Assembly: GCA_039026595.1 (NCBI GenBank) | Contig: JBCCMA010000008.1 | Location: 1-38,272, forward strand | Direction: 5' to 3' | DNA from: JBCCMA01 sp039026595 | Lineage (GTDB): Bacteria > Pseudomonadota > Gammaproteobacteria > Steroidobacterales > JBCCMA01 | DNA: 38,272 nt | In this document: positions 1 to 7,076 of the stretch, piece after piece | Numbering within the stretch: the first letter of the stretch is position 1 | Layout: every line of letters starts with the position of its first letter | Translations under genes and position numbers: made by a program | Notes under the pieces: model-generated | Told to the model about the DNA's origin: nothing | Seen by the model: the letters and a program-made list of their open reading frames with translations, nothing else | Databases searched by the model: none

Positions 1-119
1 CATGGAAGATGTAAATCTGATTATGGTACTAATTGTTCTTGCTACATCCGCAAATGACTTTTTTCGTGTTAAAGACTTTCTTCTCGCTAAATTGTTCTCA
101 CACTCTCCTATAAAACTGG
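1..119. other. AT-rich foreign-looking contig end
   Basis: About 36% G+C by hand count, against clearly GC-rich sequence after base 120. No recognisable gene. A 45-residue reading frame (2-139, plus) starts here but runs out of frame into the adjacent coding region. The minus strand is also open throughout, so neither frame is convincing. Coding homology of the next gene begins abruptly at about base 120, just after an in-frame stop at 111-113. The simplest reading is a chimeric or mis-assembled contig edge; a genuine low-GC insertion cannot be excluded. Confidence 0.6.
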
Positions 120-722
120 GGCCCGCACAAAACCGATGACCCGGGCTGGGTGATCGATCCGGGCGATTTTGAAGCCGACGACGTGTTGTGGTTTCGCGCG
201 CTCGGCACCCTTTCGTATTTTGATCCGGTGACAGATCGCTGGCTGGACGCGCCGCCCGCGGGTGAACGCGTGCGATTTTTCGGTGCGATTCCGCCGGACG
301 TGTTTATCAGCGGCGACCCCGACGAACTCGACTTTTACCGTCAGGGCACGATCTGGTCCGGCGACACGCTGACCGGGCCCACGGAGTCGGCCATTGAGCA
401 GGCTGCCGCCGACGGCAGCATTCACTCCCATCTCGATTTCTGCGTGGAAGACAGCTCGGGCGACTGCTCGCTGCCTGGCATCGGGCACACAGGCAATCCG
501 TCGGTCGGCGCGTACCTGATCGAGCTCGAATTGTTTTCAGACGCCCTCGACCACGCCGACCAACAGCGTTACCGCACAGCGGACCCGGTCAAGGTGATCC
601 TGAACCACGGTCTGGTGGCCGATGAGTGCACCGCGGCGATTGAGGCCCTGAGCCATCGCCCCACGGATGAGACACCCGAACCCACGCCGGCGTCCGGCGT
701 TCTGATTCTCGGCGGCGAATGA
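120..722 (+). CDS. 5'-truncated secreted-type protein, paralogue of the Zur-box gene at 3309-4232
   Basis: Function is unknown. The protein aligns along its whole length with the secreted protein encoded at 3309-4232. Shared blocks are TDDPG near the start, SIHSHLDF versus SIHTHIDF, VGAYLIELELF versus VGAYLIEFDLF, and a final AAxxAL block. Homology already covers the codons upstream of the first possible start (GTG at 150), so the true N-terminus, expected to carry a signal peptide, is missing at the contig edge. Compared with its paralogue it has two extra cysteines after the HxHxDF motif and lacks the calcium-repeat tail, ending instead in a short Pro/Thr-rich stretch. Its stop overlaps the start of the next gene (ATGA), so the two are probably co-translated. 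A metal-binding role for the histidine motif is inference. Confidence 0.75.
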   Translation, partial: GPHKTDDPGWVIDPGDFEADDVLWFRALGTLSYFDPVTDRWLDAPPAGERVRFFGAIPPDVFISGDPDELDFYRQGTIWSGDTLTGPTESAIEQAAADGSIHSHLDFCVEDSSGDCSLPGIGHTGNPSVGAYLIELELFSDALDHADQQRYRTADPVKVILNHGLVADECTAAIEALSHRPTDETPEPTPASGVLILGGE

Positions 723-3280
723 CCGCGCGGCGCCCGCTGGCGCTGTACGGCCTGCTGTTCCTCTCGGGCAGCGCCGGTCTGGCGTATCAGTCAATCTGGA
801 CCAAACACTTCAGCCTCGCGCTCGGCCACGAAATGCCCAGCCTGCTCGGCGTCGTGGCCGCGTTTTTCGCCGGTCTGTCGATCGGTAGCTGGGCATTTGG
901 TCCTCGCATGGCCCGGACGCCGAACCCGCAGATCTGGTACGCGGGCTGCGAAATTGTCATCGCACTGGTCGCCGTCACCACACCGTTCACGGTTCCGATT
1001 GCCACACTGTGGGCTGCGGATTTTCTTGGCATCGCGCCGCCCGCCGGCCTGCACTGGGCGGTCGCGTTTGCGCTGCCGTTCATCGTACTGCTACCAGCCA
1101 CCGTGGCCATGGGCATCACGCTACCTGCGATTGAGCAGGTGCTTGCCCGAAAGTCCGCGGACAATCGCGTGATTGCCGGCGCCTACGCGGCAAATACCGG
1201 CGGCGCGGTTGTGGGCGTGTTGGTCAGCGTCTTCATGGCGTTGCCCGTCCTCGGTCAAGCCAATACGCTCTTACTCTTTGCCGCGGTAAACGTGATGTGC
1301 GCGGTCGGCGCGGTGGCGTGGGGGCGCGCTGACGGTCCGGCCATCGCCACAAGTCCGGTCAGCCCAACCCACGCGACCGTTCCAAGCGTCGCCCTGCTTT
1401 TGTTGATGACGGGTCTGCTCGGCGTGGGATACGAGTTGCTGGTGGTGCGCCTGCTATCGCAGGCCTTTGAAGCCACGCTCTACAGCTTTGCCACCGCCCT
1501 CGCTGTGTATCTTGCCGCCAGCAGCGCAGGTGCCGCATTAGCTCAACGCTTCGGTCAGCGCTGGTTACCGCGACTGCCTGAACTGCTGCTCGCCCTGTCC
1601 ATACTGTCCGCCTTGAGCATCGGCTTACTGGCACGGGCCAGTGATCTGTACCGATCGCTCAGGCTCACCTTCGGGAATACGGTTCTGGACGTGTTTGTCA
1701 GTGAGATGGCGCTGGCGTTGTGCGCGTTCGCATTGCCGAGCGTGCTGATGGGCATTGTCTTTGTGCTCCTGGCCCAGGACGAGCGCCATGCAAGCGGTCA
1801 CATCGGTCGCGCACTTGGTCTGAACACACTGGGGGCGGCGCTCGCACCCGCGTGCATCGGTGTCGGGCTTCTTTCGTTGATTGGTGCCAAGTGGTCGCTC
1901 GGTCTGATTGCGCTGTGCTACGCGGCGCTGTCTGTGATTGCGATGCGCGCGACGTGGCCGCGCCGTCTCGCGGTTGTCATCGCCCCGTGCCTTGTATTGC
2001 TCGCGATGCCCGAGCTGCGCATCCTGACACTTCGCAGTGGTGAAGACATTCTCGCGTACAAGGAAGGCGTCACGGCGACCGTCTCGGTGGTACAACGCAA
2101 TGGGGCTCGCAACCTGCGCGTCAACAACCGCTATCAGATGGGCGGCACCACGCCGGACGCTCTGTTGTTTCAGCGGCGTCAGGCTCACTTACCGTTGCTG
2201 TTTCATCCCCAACCTCAAACCGCACTGATGTTGGGCGTGGCCAGCGGAACGACCGTCGGGGCCGCCGCTGACCATCGCGTGCAGGTGGATGCGGTGGAGA
2301 TCGTGCCCGAGGTGCTCGGTTATCTGCCCTTCTTCGCGCCCGCCAATGGCTCGCCGCATGCGCGACCAAACGTGGCGCTGTACGCCAGCGACGCGCGGCG
2401 CTTTGTTCGCACCGCGCGCACCGACTACGACGTGATCATCGCCGATCTGTTCCACCCGTCGCGCGACGGTGCCGGGCTCCTGTTCACCGAGGAGCACTAC
2501 CAAGCAATTCGCGACCGGCTGTCCGACCGTGGCGTGTTTTGCCACTGGCTCCCGTTGCACCAGCTCGATATGGACATGATTGAGCTGGTCGCACGGACAT
2601 TTCTGAGCGTCTTTCCCGACGGGCAGTTGATCATGGCCACGGACATGCTGAGCTTCCCGGCGGGAGGCCTGATCACCGGGCTGGACGCCTCACGCGTGAA
2701 ACCCGGTTATCTCTCCAGGCGCGTGTCCTCGAGCGCATTACGCGACGTCCTGAAGCGCGATCTTCTGACCAACGAGCTACAGATACTGTCGACGCGGCTG
2801 TTTGATACCGAGGCCTTGTCAGAATTGGCGGGCGCCGGACCGTTGAACACCGATGACCGTACGCAGCTGTCCTACCTCGGGCCGCGCTTTACCTACGACC
2901 GCGAGAGCGTGCCTTACGGTCGCTTGATGACGCTTCTTGAAACCACGGGCGCCGTTGCCAACCGCGAGCGTGAACGGCGCGGGTCGTCAGACTTTGGTCG
3001 GCGGTTATCGAACTACGTGCGCGCACGCGATCTGTATTTGAACGCGGCCCGCGTGCACGGTGAGAAGGACGGCGCGGCCGCCCTGCCGCTTTATCTGGCC
3101 TCGGCGCGCGCCAGTCGCGACTACCAGACCGTGTACGCCCAGCTCTTTCGACTCGCCAACCAATGGGCAGACGCGCGCCCGACCGATGCCCGGGAGATTG
3201 CGCGAACCATCAGTACGCTAAGACCGGACGTTGCGCCCTTTCAGGCGCTGCGTGAAAAGTTGGAGAGCGGCGCGCCCTGA
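719..3280 (+). CDS. Fused polytopic membrane protein / spermidine-synthase-like protein
   Basis: 853 residues. Residues 1 to about 440 are a series of hydrophobic helices of the MFS-like type that is often fused to spermidine synthase domains. Residues of about 470-680 have the aminopropyltransferase Rossmann layout: a Gly-rich loop (LGVASGTT), an acidic VEI after the second strand, a SDARRF block, then DVIIADLFHP followed by a FTEEHY region. The last ~130 residues are helical and TPR-like. Such fusions are annotated as polyamine aminopropyltransferase-like, but the substrate is generally unproven. Translation is coupled to the upstream gene through an ATGA overlap, linking it to a secreted HxHxDF protein. 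It could make a polyamine, methylate, or transfer an aminopropyl group to something else; the sequence does not decide. Confidence 0.85.
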   Translation: MTARRPLALYGLLFLSGSAGLAYQSIWTKHFSLALGHEMPSLLGVVAAFFAGLSIGSWAFGPRMARTPNPQIWYAGCEIVIALVAVTTPFTVPIATLWAADFLGIAPPAGLHWAVAFALPFIVLLPATVAMGITLPAIEQVLARKSADNRVIAGAYAANTGGAVVGVLVSVFMALPVLGQANTLLLFAAVNVMCAVGAVAWGRADGPAIATSPVSPTHATVPSVALLLLMTGLLGVGYELLVVRLLSQAFEATLYSFATALAVYLAASSAGAALAQRFGQRWLPRLPELLLALSILSALSIGLLARASDLYRSLRLTFGNTVLDVFVSEMALALCAFALPSVLMGIVFVLLAQDERHASGHIGRALGLNTLGAALAPACIGVGLLSLIGAKWSLGLIALCYAALSVIAMRATWPRRLAVVIAPCLVLLAMPELRILTLRSGEDILAYKEGVTATVSVVQRNGARNLRVNNRYQMGGTTPDALLFQRRQAHLPLLFHPQPQTALMLGVASGTTVGAAADHRVQVDAVEIVPEVLGYLPFFAPANGSPHARPNVALYASDARRFVRTARTDYDVIIADLFHPSRDGAGLLFTEEHYQAIRDRLSDRGVFCHWLPLHQLDMDMIELVARTFLSVFPDGQLIMATDMLSFPAGGLITGLDASRVKPGYLSRRVSSSALRDVLKRDLLTNELQILSTRLFDTEALSELAGAGPLNTDDRTQLSYLGPRFTYDRESVPYGRLMTLLETTGAVANRERERRGSSDFGRRLSNYVRARDLYLNAARVHGEKDGAAALPLYLASARASRDYQTVYAQLFRLANQWADARPTDAREIARTISTLRPDVAPFQALREKLESGAP

Positions 3281-3289
3281 CGGGCGCGC
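3270..3289. terminator. GC-rich hairpin between convergent genes
   Basis: A perfect 8-bp stem, GCGCGCCC / GGGCGCGC, has a 4-nt loop that contains the TGA stop of the upstream plus-strand gene. There is no clear T-tract on either strand, so it may be a weak or factor-assisted terminator serving both convergent genes. Confidence 0.4.
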
Positions 3290-3308
3290 TCACTGCGCGC
3301 CGTAGCGG

Positions 3309-4232
3309 CTACTGCCCCGCCGCCGGACCGGGCGCCCGGAAGAAGAACGAACGCATCCGTCCCAGATCAACAATGTTGACGGTGCCGTTGCCATCGAAGT
3401 CCGCATCCGCATCGTCGGTGAAGAACACCTGGCGCAGAAGCCCGAGATCCACCACGTTGGTCACGCCGTTGTTGTCCAGGTCGGTATCGCAGGCGTTGCC
3501 GAACCCGTCGCCGTCGGTGTCGCGCTGGTCTGCGTTAACGAACTCGGTGCAGTTATCAATCGCATCGCCGACACCGTCGCCGTCCAGATCGGCACCGACG
3601 ACCAGCGCATCGACAGCGGCGTCGAAGGCCTCGTCGGTCAGACTCTGATTGAACGCGAGCTGAATGGGCTGCGAATCGTCATAGATTTGCGTGGCCTGGT
3701 CCGACGCCAGTCCGAACAGGTCGAACTCGATCAGGTAGGCGCCCACGGCTGGGTCCTCACCGCCGGGACGCGCCACCTCAAAATCGATGTGCGTATGGAT
3801 GCTGCCCGCCGAGTTGGCCTGATCCACGAATCCCATTGCGTTGGTCACACCCGACGTTGAGATGAAACTTTGACTGCCAATCACGTCAGTCACGACCACC
3901 TGCTCGCCCGTCGGGACGGAATCTGTCCAGGACGTGCCGTCCCAGAAGCGCAGCGACGCGGTAAGTTCGTACGCGAGAATTTCGCCCGGATTGAAGACGC
4001 TGCCGCCGGTGTTGAAACCCGGATCGTCCGTGCCAAACGGTGTGCCCAACTCGCCCAGATCCGCCGCGAACACCTTATGCCCCTCGGACGCGTCCACGCC
4101 GTTCAGCACATCGATCTGGTTATCGGCGACCCCGAGAAATATGTCCTGATGCTGTGCGAACGCCGACGGCGCTAACGCAAGGCACGCGAGGATGGAAGTC
4201 AATCGGCCAATAGACATGGAATGAGTACGCAT
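3309..4232 (-). CDS. Secreted HxHxDF protein with TSP3 and dockerin-like repeats, Zur-box controlled
   Basis: 307 residues from the ATG at 4232, chosen because GGGGGA lies just upstream and a classical signal peptide follows, ending ...SAFAQ before HQDIFLGV. A longer frame upstream is hydrophilic and runs through the operator. The first ~200 mature residues are the same domain as in the truncated gene at 120-722 and contain SIHTHIDF. A thrombospondin type-3-like stretch (DxDGDGxGD...DNC...DTDGDGFGNACD) follows, then two dockerin/EF-hand-like units (DLDNNG...VVDLGLLR and DFDGNG...IVDLGRMR), which should bind calcium. A Zur-box-like palindrome sits over the promoter, 30-50 bp upstream. I recall cyanobacterial Zur-repressed secreted proteins (All3515 family) of similar outline; kinship is not checked. 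Role is inferred: extracellular zinc capture or handling. Confidence 0.75.
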   Translation of the reverse strand: MRTHSMSIGRLTSILACLALAPSAFAQHQDIFLGVADNQIDVLNGVDASEGHKVFAADLGELGTPFGTDDPGFNTGGSVFNPGEILAYELTASLRFWDGTSWTDSVPTGEQVVVTDVIGSQSFISTSGVTNAMGFVDQANSAGSIHTHIDFEVARPGGEDPAVGAYLIEFDLFGLASDQATQIYDDSQPIQLAFNQSLTDEAFDAAVDALVVGADLDGDGVGDAIDNCTEFVNADQRDTDGDGFGNACDTDLDNNGVTNVVDLGLLRQVFFTDDADADFDGNGTVNIVDLGRMRSFFFRAPGPAAGQ

Positions 4233-4261
4233 AAGATTTCCCCCGGCGTCTGGTATCTCGT

Positions 4262-4282
4262 TATTGTTATATAGTAACATTT
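4262..4282. promoter_or_regulatory. Zur-box-like operator between the secreted-protein gene and zur
   Basis: The core is TGTTA-TATAG-TAACA (4265-4279), a perfect inverted repeat. Read on the minus strand it matches the remembered E. coli Zur consensus core (TGTTATANTATAACA) at most positions, with an AAA flank on one side. It overlaps a plausible minus-strand -10 (TATAAC), with TTCCCA 17 bp upstream, which suits repression of the secreted-protein gene. For zur it lies ~90 bp upstream of the start, ahead of a TATACT -10-like element at 4334-4339, so autoregulation is possible but less certain. Fur boxes can look similar; the adjacency to the Fur-family gene favours Zur. Confidence 0.65.
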
Positions 4283-4370
4283 TGTTGCTGGGAATGCGCG
4301 CTGCGGACCCGGTGGATTGCCCTTTTTTGGGGCTATACTTCGATGGTTAGTACAGGGGCTTGAGACAGCG

Positions 4371-4850
4371 ATGGCACAACCAGCGTCAAAACCGGTCGCA
4401 CTTTCAGAGGAATGGCACGAAAAAGCCGTCACGCGGTGCGCCGAGCGGGGGGCAAGGCTCACACCGTCACGCCTCGCCGCCTACACCGAGCTGGTCAACA
4501 GCGACCAACCGCTGACGGCCTATGAACTTGTGGCGCGTCTTGAGGACCGCAAAGGCAAAAAAGTGGCGCCGCTCACCGTGTACCGGCATCTCGATTTTCT
4601 GATTGGGGTGGGTTTGGTGCACCGACTTGAGTCAAAGCAGTCTTATCTGCCCTGTTCGCTGGGCGAACACAGCCACGATAGCCCGTATCTGCTGTGCTCG
4701 TCATGCGGCAAGGTGGATGAGCTGGACGCCTCGCGAGTCACGCAATTGTTGAGCTCGCTCGCGGAAGAACGCGCCTTCACCCTGGCGAGTTCAGTCATTG
4801 AGCTATCGGGCGTCTGCGCCGACTGTGAATCCGCCGGGCCCAGCGCCTGA
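4371..4850 (+). CDS. zur: Fur-family repressor, probably Zur
   Basis: 159 residues from the ATG at 4371 (MAQPASKP); an upstream in-frame ATG at 4317 would place the promoter inside the gene. The winged-helix part has the Fur-family LTxxR...VLxxL-type start and LTVYRHLDFLIGVGLVHRLES. The dimerisation/metal part has HSHDSPYLLCSSCGKVDEL and a second CxxC (CADC) near the C-terminus, the structural zinc site usual in Zur. Zur represses zinc uptake genes when zinc is sufficient. Two Zur-box-like palindromes flank the gene (4262-4282 and 5292-5312), which is the main reason for calling it Zur and not Fur or PerR. It is convergent with the MerC-like gene and shares a terminator hairpin with it. Confidence 0.8.
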   Translation: MAQPASKPVALSEEWHEKAVTRCAERGARLTPSRLAAYTELVNSDQPLTAYELVARLEDRKGKKVAPLTVYRHLDFLIGVGLVHRLESKQSYLPCSLGEHSHDSPYLLCSSCGKVDELDASRVTQLLSSLAEERAFTLASSVIELSGVCADCESAGPSA

Positions 4851-4864
4851 CCAAATCAGGCGCT
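4842..4864. terminator. Shared bidirectional hairpin holding two convergent stop codons
   Basis: A perfect 9-bp inverted repeat, AGCGCCTGA / TCAGGCGCT, has loop CCAAA. The left arm ends with the TGA of zur (4848-4850) and the right arm begins with the TGA of the MerC-like gene (4858-4856). No T-tract follows on either strand, so termination efficiency is unknown, but the symmetry fits a compact shared 3' end. Confidence 0.5.
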
Positions 4865-5266
4865 AACAGGCGTCCCGGAGCGACACAATCTGAAATTTCG
4901 ATAGTGCGCGGCAACCAAGAGCACCGCGGACGCCACCGTCGCCACCCTTTCCCCTTGCTCGCCCACAAGATCGTGAAGCACCGTCACGGCAAGGATCATC
5001 CCGGCGATGCCGGCAATACCCATCCACATGACCGGCTTGTCGCGGTGCACGCGACAGCCCAGAAAAAACGCAACCGCCGCAGCCGGCAGCATGACGAACA
5101 GGGCCATGAGGTGAAAGGACTCATCCCCAAAGAAAGAACCCGGGACCACGGCGCCGGTCACGAGCAAGGTCGGCAGCGCCAGACAGTGAATGGCGCAGGC
5201 GGCTGACGCGGTAATGCCGAGCCAGTCAGCCAGACTGGAGGCGGTATGGGTGTGATGGTCGGACAC
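4856..5266 (-). CDS. MerC-like inner-membrane protein with its own Zur-box-like site
   Basis: 136 residues. The N-terminus is histidine-rich (SDHHTHT), followed by about four hydrophobic segments: TASAACAIHCLALPTLLV, LMALFVMLPAAAVAFFLGC, the segment around MWMGIAGIAGMIL, and VATVASAVLLVAAH. The CxxHC in the first segment recalls the paired thiols of MerC. Known MerC proteins carry mercuric ion across the inner membrane, but there is no merA, merT, merP or merR here. A mercury role is therefore unlikely, and zinc or another divalent metal is the better guess. Placement beside zur and the Zur-box-like sequence 26 bp upstream support zinc-responsive expression. It is convergent with zur. Confidence 0.75.
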   Translation of the reverse strand: MSDHHTHTASSLADWLGITASAACAIHCLALPTLLVTGAVVPGSFFGDESFHLMALFVMLPAAAVAFFLGCRVHRDKPVMWMGIAGIAGMILAVTVLHDLVGEQGERVATVASAVLLVAAHYRNFRLCRSGTPVSA

Positions 5267-5291
5267 GGTGCTTTCCCCGAACGCAAGGCCT

Positions 5292-5312
5292 GAAAACGTT
5301 ATAATGTATCAC
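5292..5312. promoter_or_regulatory. Second Zur-box-like site, upstream of the MerC-like gene
   Basis: The core CGTTATAATGTATCA (5297-5311) matches 11 of 14 informative positions of the remembered Zur core TGTTATANTATAACA, with GAAAA on one flank. It ends 26 bp upstream of the ATG and lies in the only non-coding stretch (73 bp) between this gene and the next one. It is weaker than the site at 4262-4282. It was found by eye, so chance is not excluded, but two sites on either side of a Fur-family gene is a meaningful pattern. Confidence 0.55.
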
Positions 5313-5339
5313 AAGTGACGCAGGCAGTCGCCACATCCA

Positions 5340-7076
5340 CTAGTGTCTCACATTGAATTGCGCAGGCTCCGCCATCTCGCCGCTGCCCTGCTCAAGCGTC
5401 GTTGTGGTGCTCGCGGCGACGTCGGTCCACATCTCTGCACCGCCTCGCGGCCAGACAACCATCACGGCGGAAACCGTCGCGGAGAGGCCTAGCCCGAAGT
5501 GCACGCGCACATCGCTGGCGCTGGCATAGCTGCCGTCACTGTGCGCACGGCCCCAGCGCACCGTGCCGTCATCGAAGCGCAGTGCGACTTTCGCGCCCTG
5601 GGCGTCGCGCGAGGACTGCTTCCCGACGAGGCGCAAACGAAGCCACTCTTGCTCGCCGCCAATCACGTTGCGCAACAACCGCACCGGTCCACTGTTATTG
5701 GTCACCAGAACATCGATCGCACCATCATTGTCGACGTCTCCAATCGCCGCGCCCCGGCTGACCTCACGCAGGGCCAATGCGTCTCCCGCTGTACCGCTCA
5801 TATCTGCAAAACGACCGTTGCCCAGATTGCGGTAGAGCTGGTTCTGTTGCTCGTACGGAAAGGCGCTCTGGCCGCGCCGCTCAGCGAGCACCATGACGGC
5901 GCCGTTGGCCACAAAGAGATCGAGGAAGCCATCGTTATCGTAGTCAAACCATGCAGAGCCAAACCCGGTAAACCGCATGCTGCTGGCCGCGAGATTGGCG
6001 CTGTCCGTGACTTCGTCAAAAAACGCCTGACCATCGTTTGCATAGAGCGTGTTGGATTCCGCGTTCAGGTGCGTCATGAACAAATCGTCATCGCCGTCGC
6101 CGTCGTAGTCCCCCGCAGTGACGCCCATGCTGGCTTCTGCGACGCCGGCTGCATTGTAGGCGCTGCCCGAAACAAGGCCGGCCTCCTCGAAGTGTCCCTC
6201 GCCCGCGTTGAGCCACAAATGGTTGGCCTGCTGATCGTTTGCGACGTAAAAGTCCGAAAGGCCGTCGCCATTGAAATCGGCGGACACGACACCGAGGCCG
6301 TTGCCCGCGACCGACGCGATGCCCGAGTCTTCGCTGACATCGGTGAACACCCCATCGCCGTCATTTCGAAACAGCGCATCGCTGACCGATTCGTAGTTGG
6401 ACGGGGCGCAGTAATCGCGTTCGCCGGCCGTGTTCTCACAGGCCGTATTGTCGTCTTTGGACCAGTCGATGTAGTTGGCAACGTACAGATCAAGATCGCC
6501 GTCGTGGTCATAGTCCGCGAATGACGCACCGGCACTACACCGTACGTCACCCGTACCGCTCGCGGCGGTCACGTCAGTGAAGCGGTCGCCATCGTTCCTC
6601 AGCAGCACGTTGGCGCCAAAATTGGCGAGGTAGATATCGACATCGCCGTCGTTGTCGTAGTCGCCCGTCGCCACGCCCATCCCGTAACCGTTATCGCCCG
6701 TCCCCGAACCTTGAGTCACATCGTCAAAGCGAAGCTCACCGGACGGCACAAGTGCGTTCCGGAACAAGCGATTTGTTTTGGTTCCCGAACCGTCAAGGGC
6801 ACCGCCCTGAATCAGGTAGACGTCCAGATCACCGTCATTGTCGTAATCGAGCAGCGCGCCGCCTGCACCGTTGATCTCCGGGAAAAAATACTCCGGTGTG
6901 GTGTTGGCGTCGTGGGTGAACACGAGACCAGTGGATTCGGCGACGTCCTCGAACAGCACGACGGTCTCAGCAACAGCGTTATCACTCTTTTCATCCGTGG
7001 GCGAACAGGCCGTCACGCCGGTCATGAGAAACGCGGACAGGGTCACCGTTTGCGATGTGCGCCACCGGCCGCTCAC
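5340..7076 (-). CDS. FG-GAP/VCBS-repeat lipoprotein with C-terminal ASPIC/UnbV domain (CRTAC1-like)
   Basis: 578 residues. The N-terminus is a short signal ending GVTAC, a plausible lipobox, so outer-membrane anchoring is likely. The body is a run of FG-GAP/VCBS repeats with the calcium-binding signature DYDNDGDLD / DYDGDGDDD recurring about every 50-60 residues, predicting a beta-propeller. The C-terminal ~90 residues (GAKVALRF...VHFGLG...VWPRGG) are an ASPIC/UnbV domain. Molecular function in bacteria is not established; extracellular adhesion or binding is assumed. The start ATG overlaps the stop of the upstream TPR lipoprotein gene (ATGA), so the two form a translationally coupled pair. 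Confidence 0.88.
   Translation of the reverse strand: MSGRWRTSQTVTLSAFLMTGVTACSPTDEKSDNAVAETVVLFEDVAESTGLVFTHDANTTPEYFFPEINGAGGALLDYDNDGDLDVYLIQGGALDGSGTKTNRLFRNALVPSGELRFDDVTQGSGTGDNGYGMGVATGDYDNDGDVDIYLANFGANVLLRNDGDRFTDVTAASGTGDVRCSAGASFADYDHDGDLDLYVANYIDWSKDDNTACENTAGERDYCAPSNYESVSDALFRNDGDGVFTDVSEDSGIASVAGNGLGVVSADFNGDGLSDFYVANDQQANHLWLNAGEGHFEEAGLVSGSAYNAAGVAEASMGVTAGDYDGDGDDDLFMTHLNAESNTLYANDGQAFFDEVTDSANLAASSMRFTGFGSAWFDYDNDGFLDLFVANGAVMVLAERRGQSAFPYEQQNQLYRNLGNGRFADMSGTAGDALALREVSRGAAIGDVDNDGAIDVLVTNNSGPVRLLRNVIGGEQEWLRLRLVGKQSSRDAQGAKVALRFDDGTVRWGRAHSDGSYASASDVRVHFGLGLSATVSAVMVVWPRGGAEMWTDVAASTTTTLEQGSGEMAEPAQFNVRH

Noticed and set aside
2..139. 45-residue open frame with a hydrophobic start at the contig edge
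   Set aside because: It straddles the composition break and continues out of frame into the real coding region; no similarity is recognisable.
4856..5266. Mercury-resistance operon
   Set aside because: Only a MerC-like gene is present; no reductase, periplasmic carrier or MerR, and the neighbour is a Fur-family gene.
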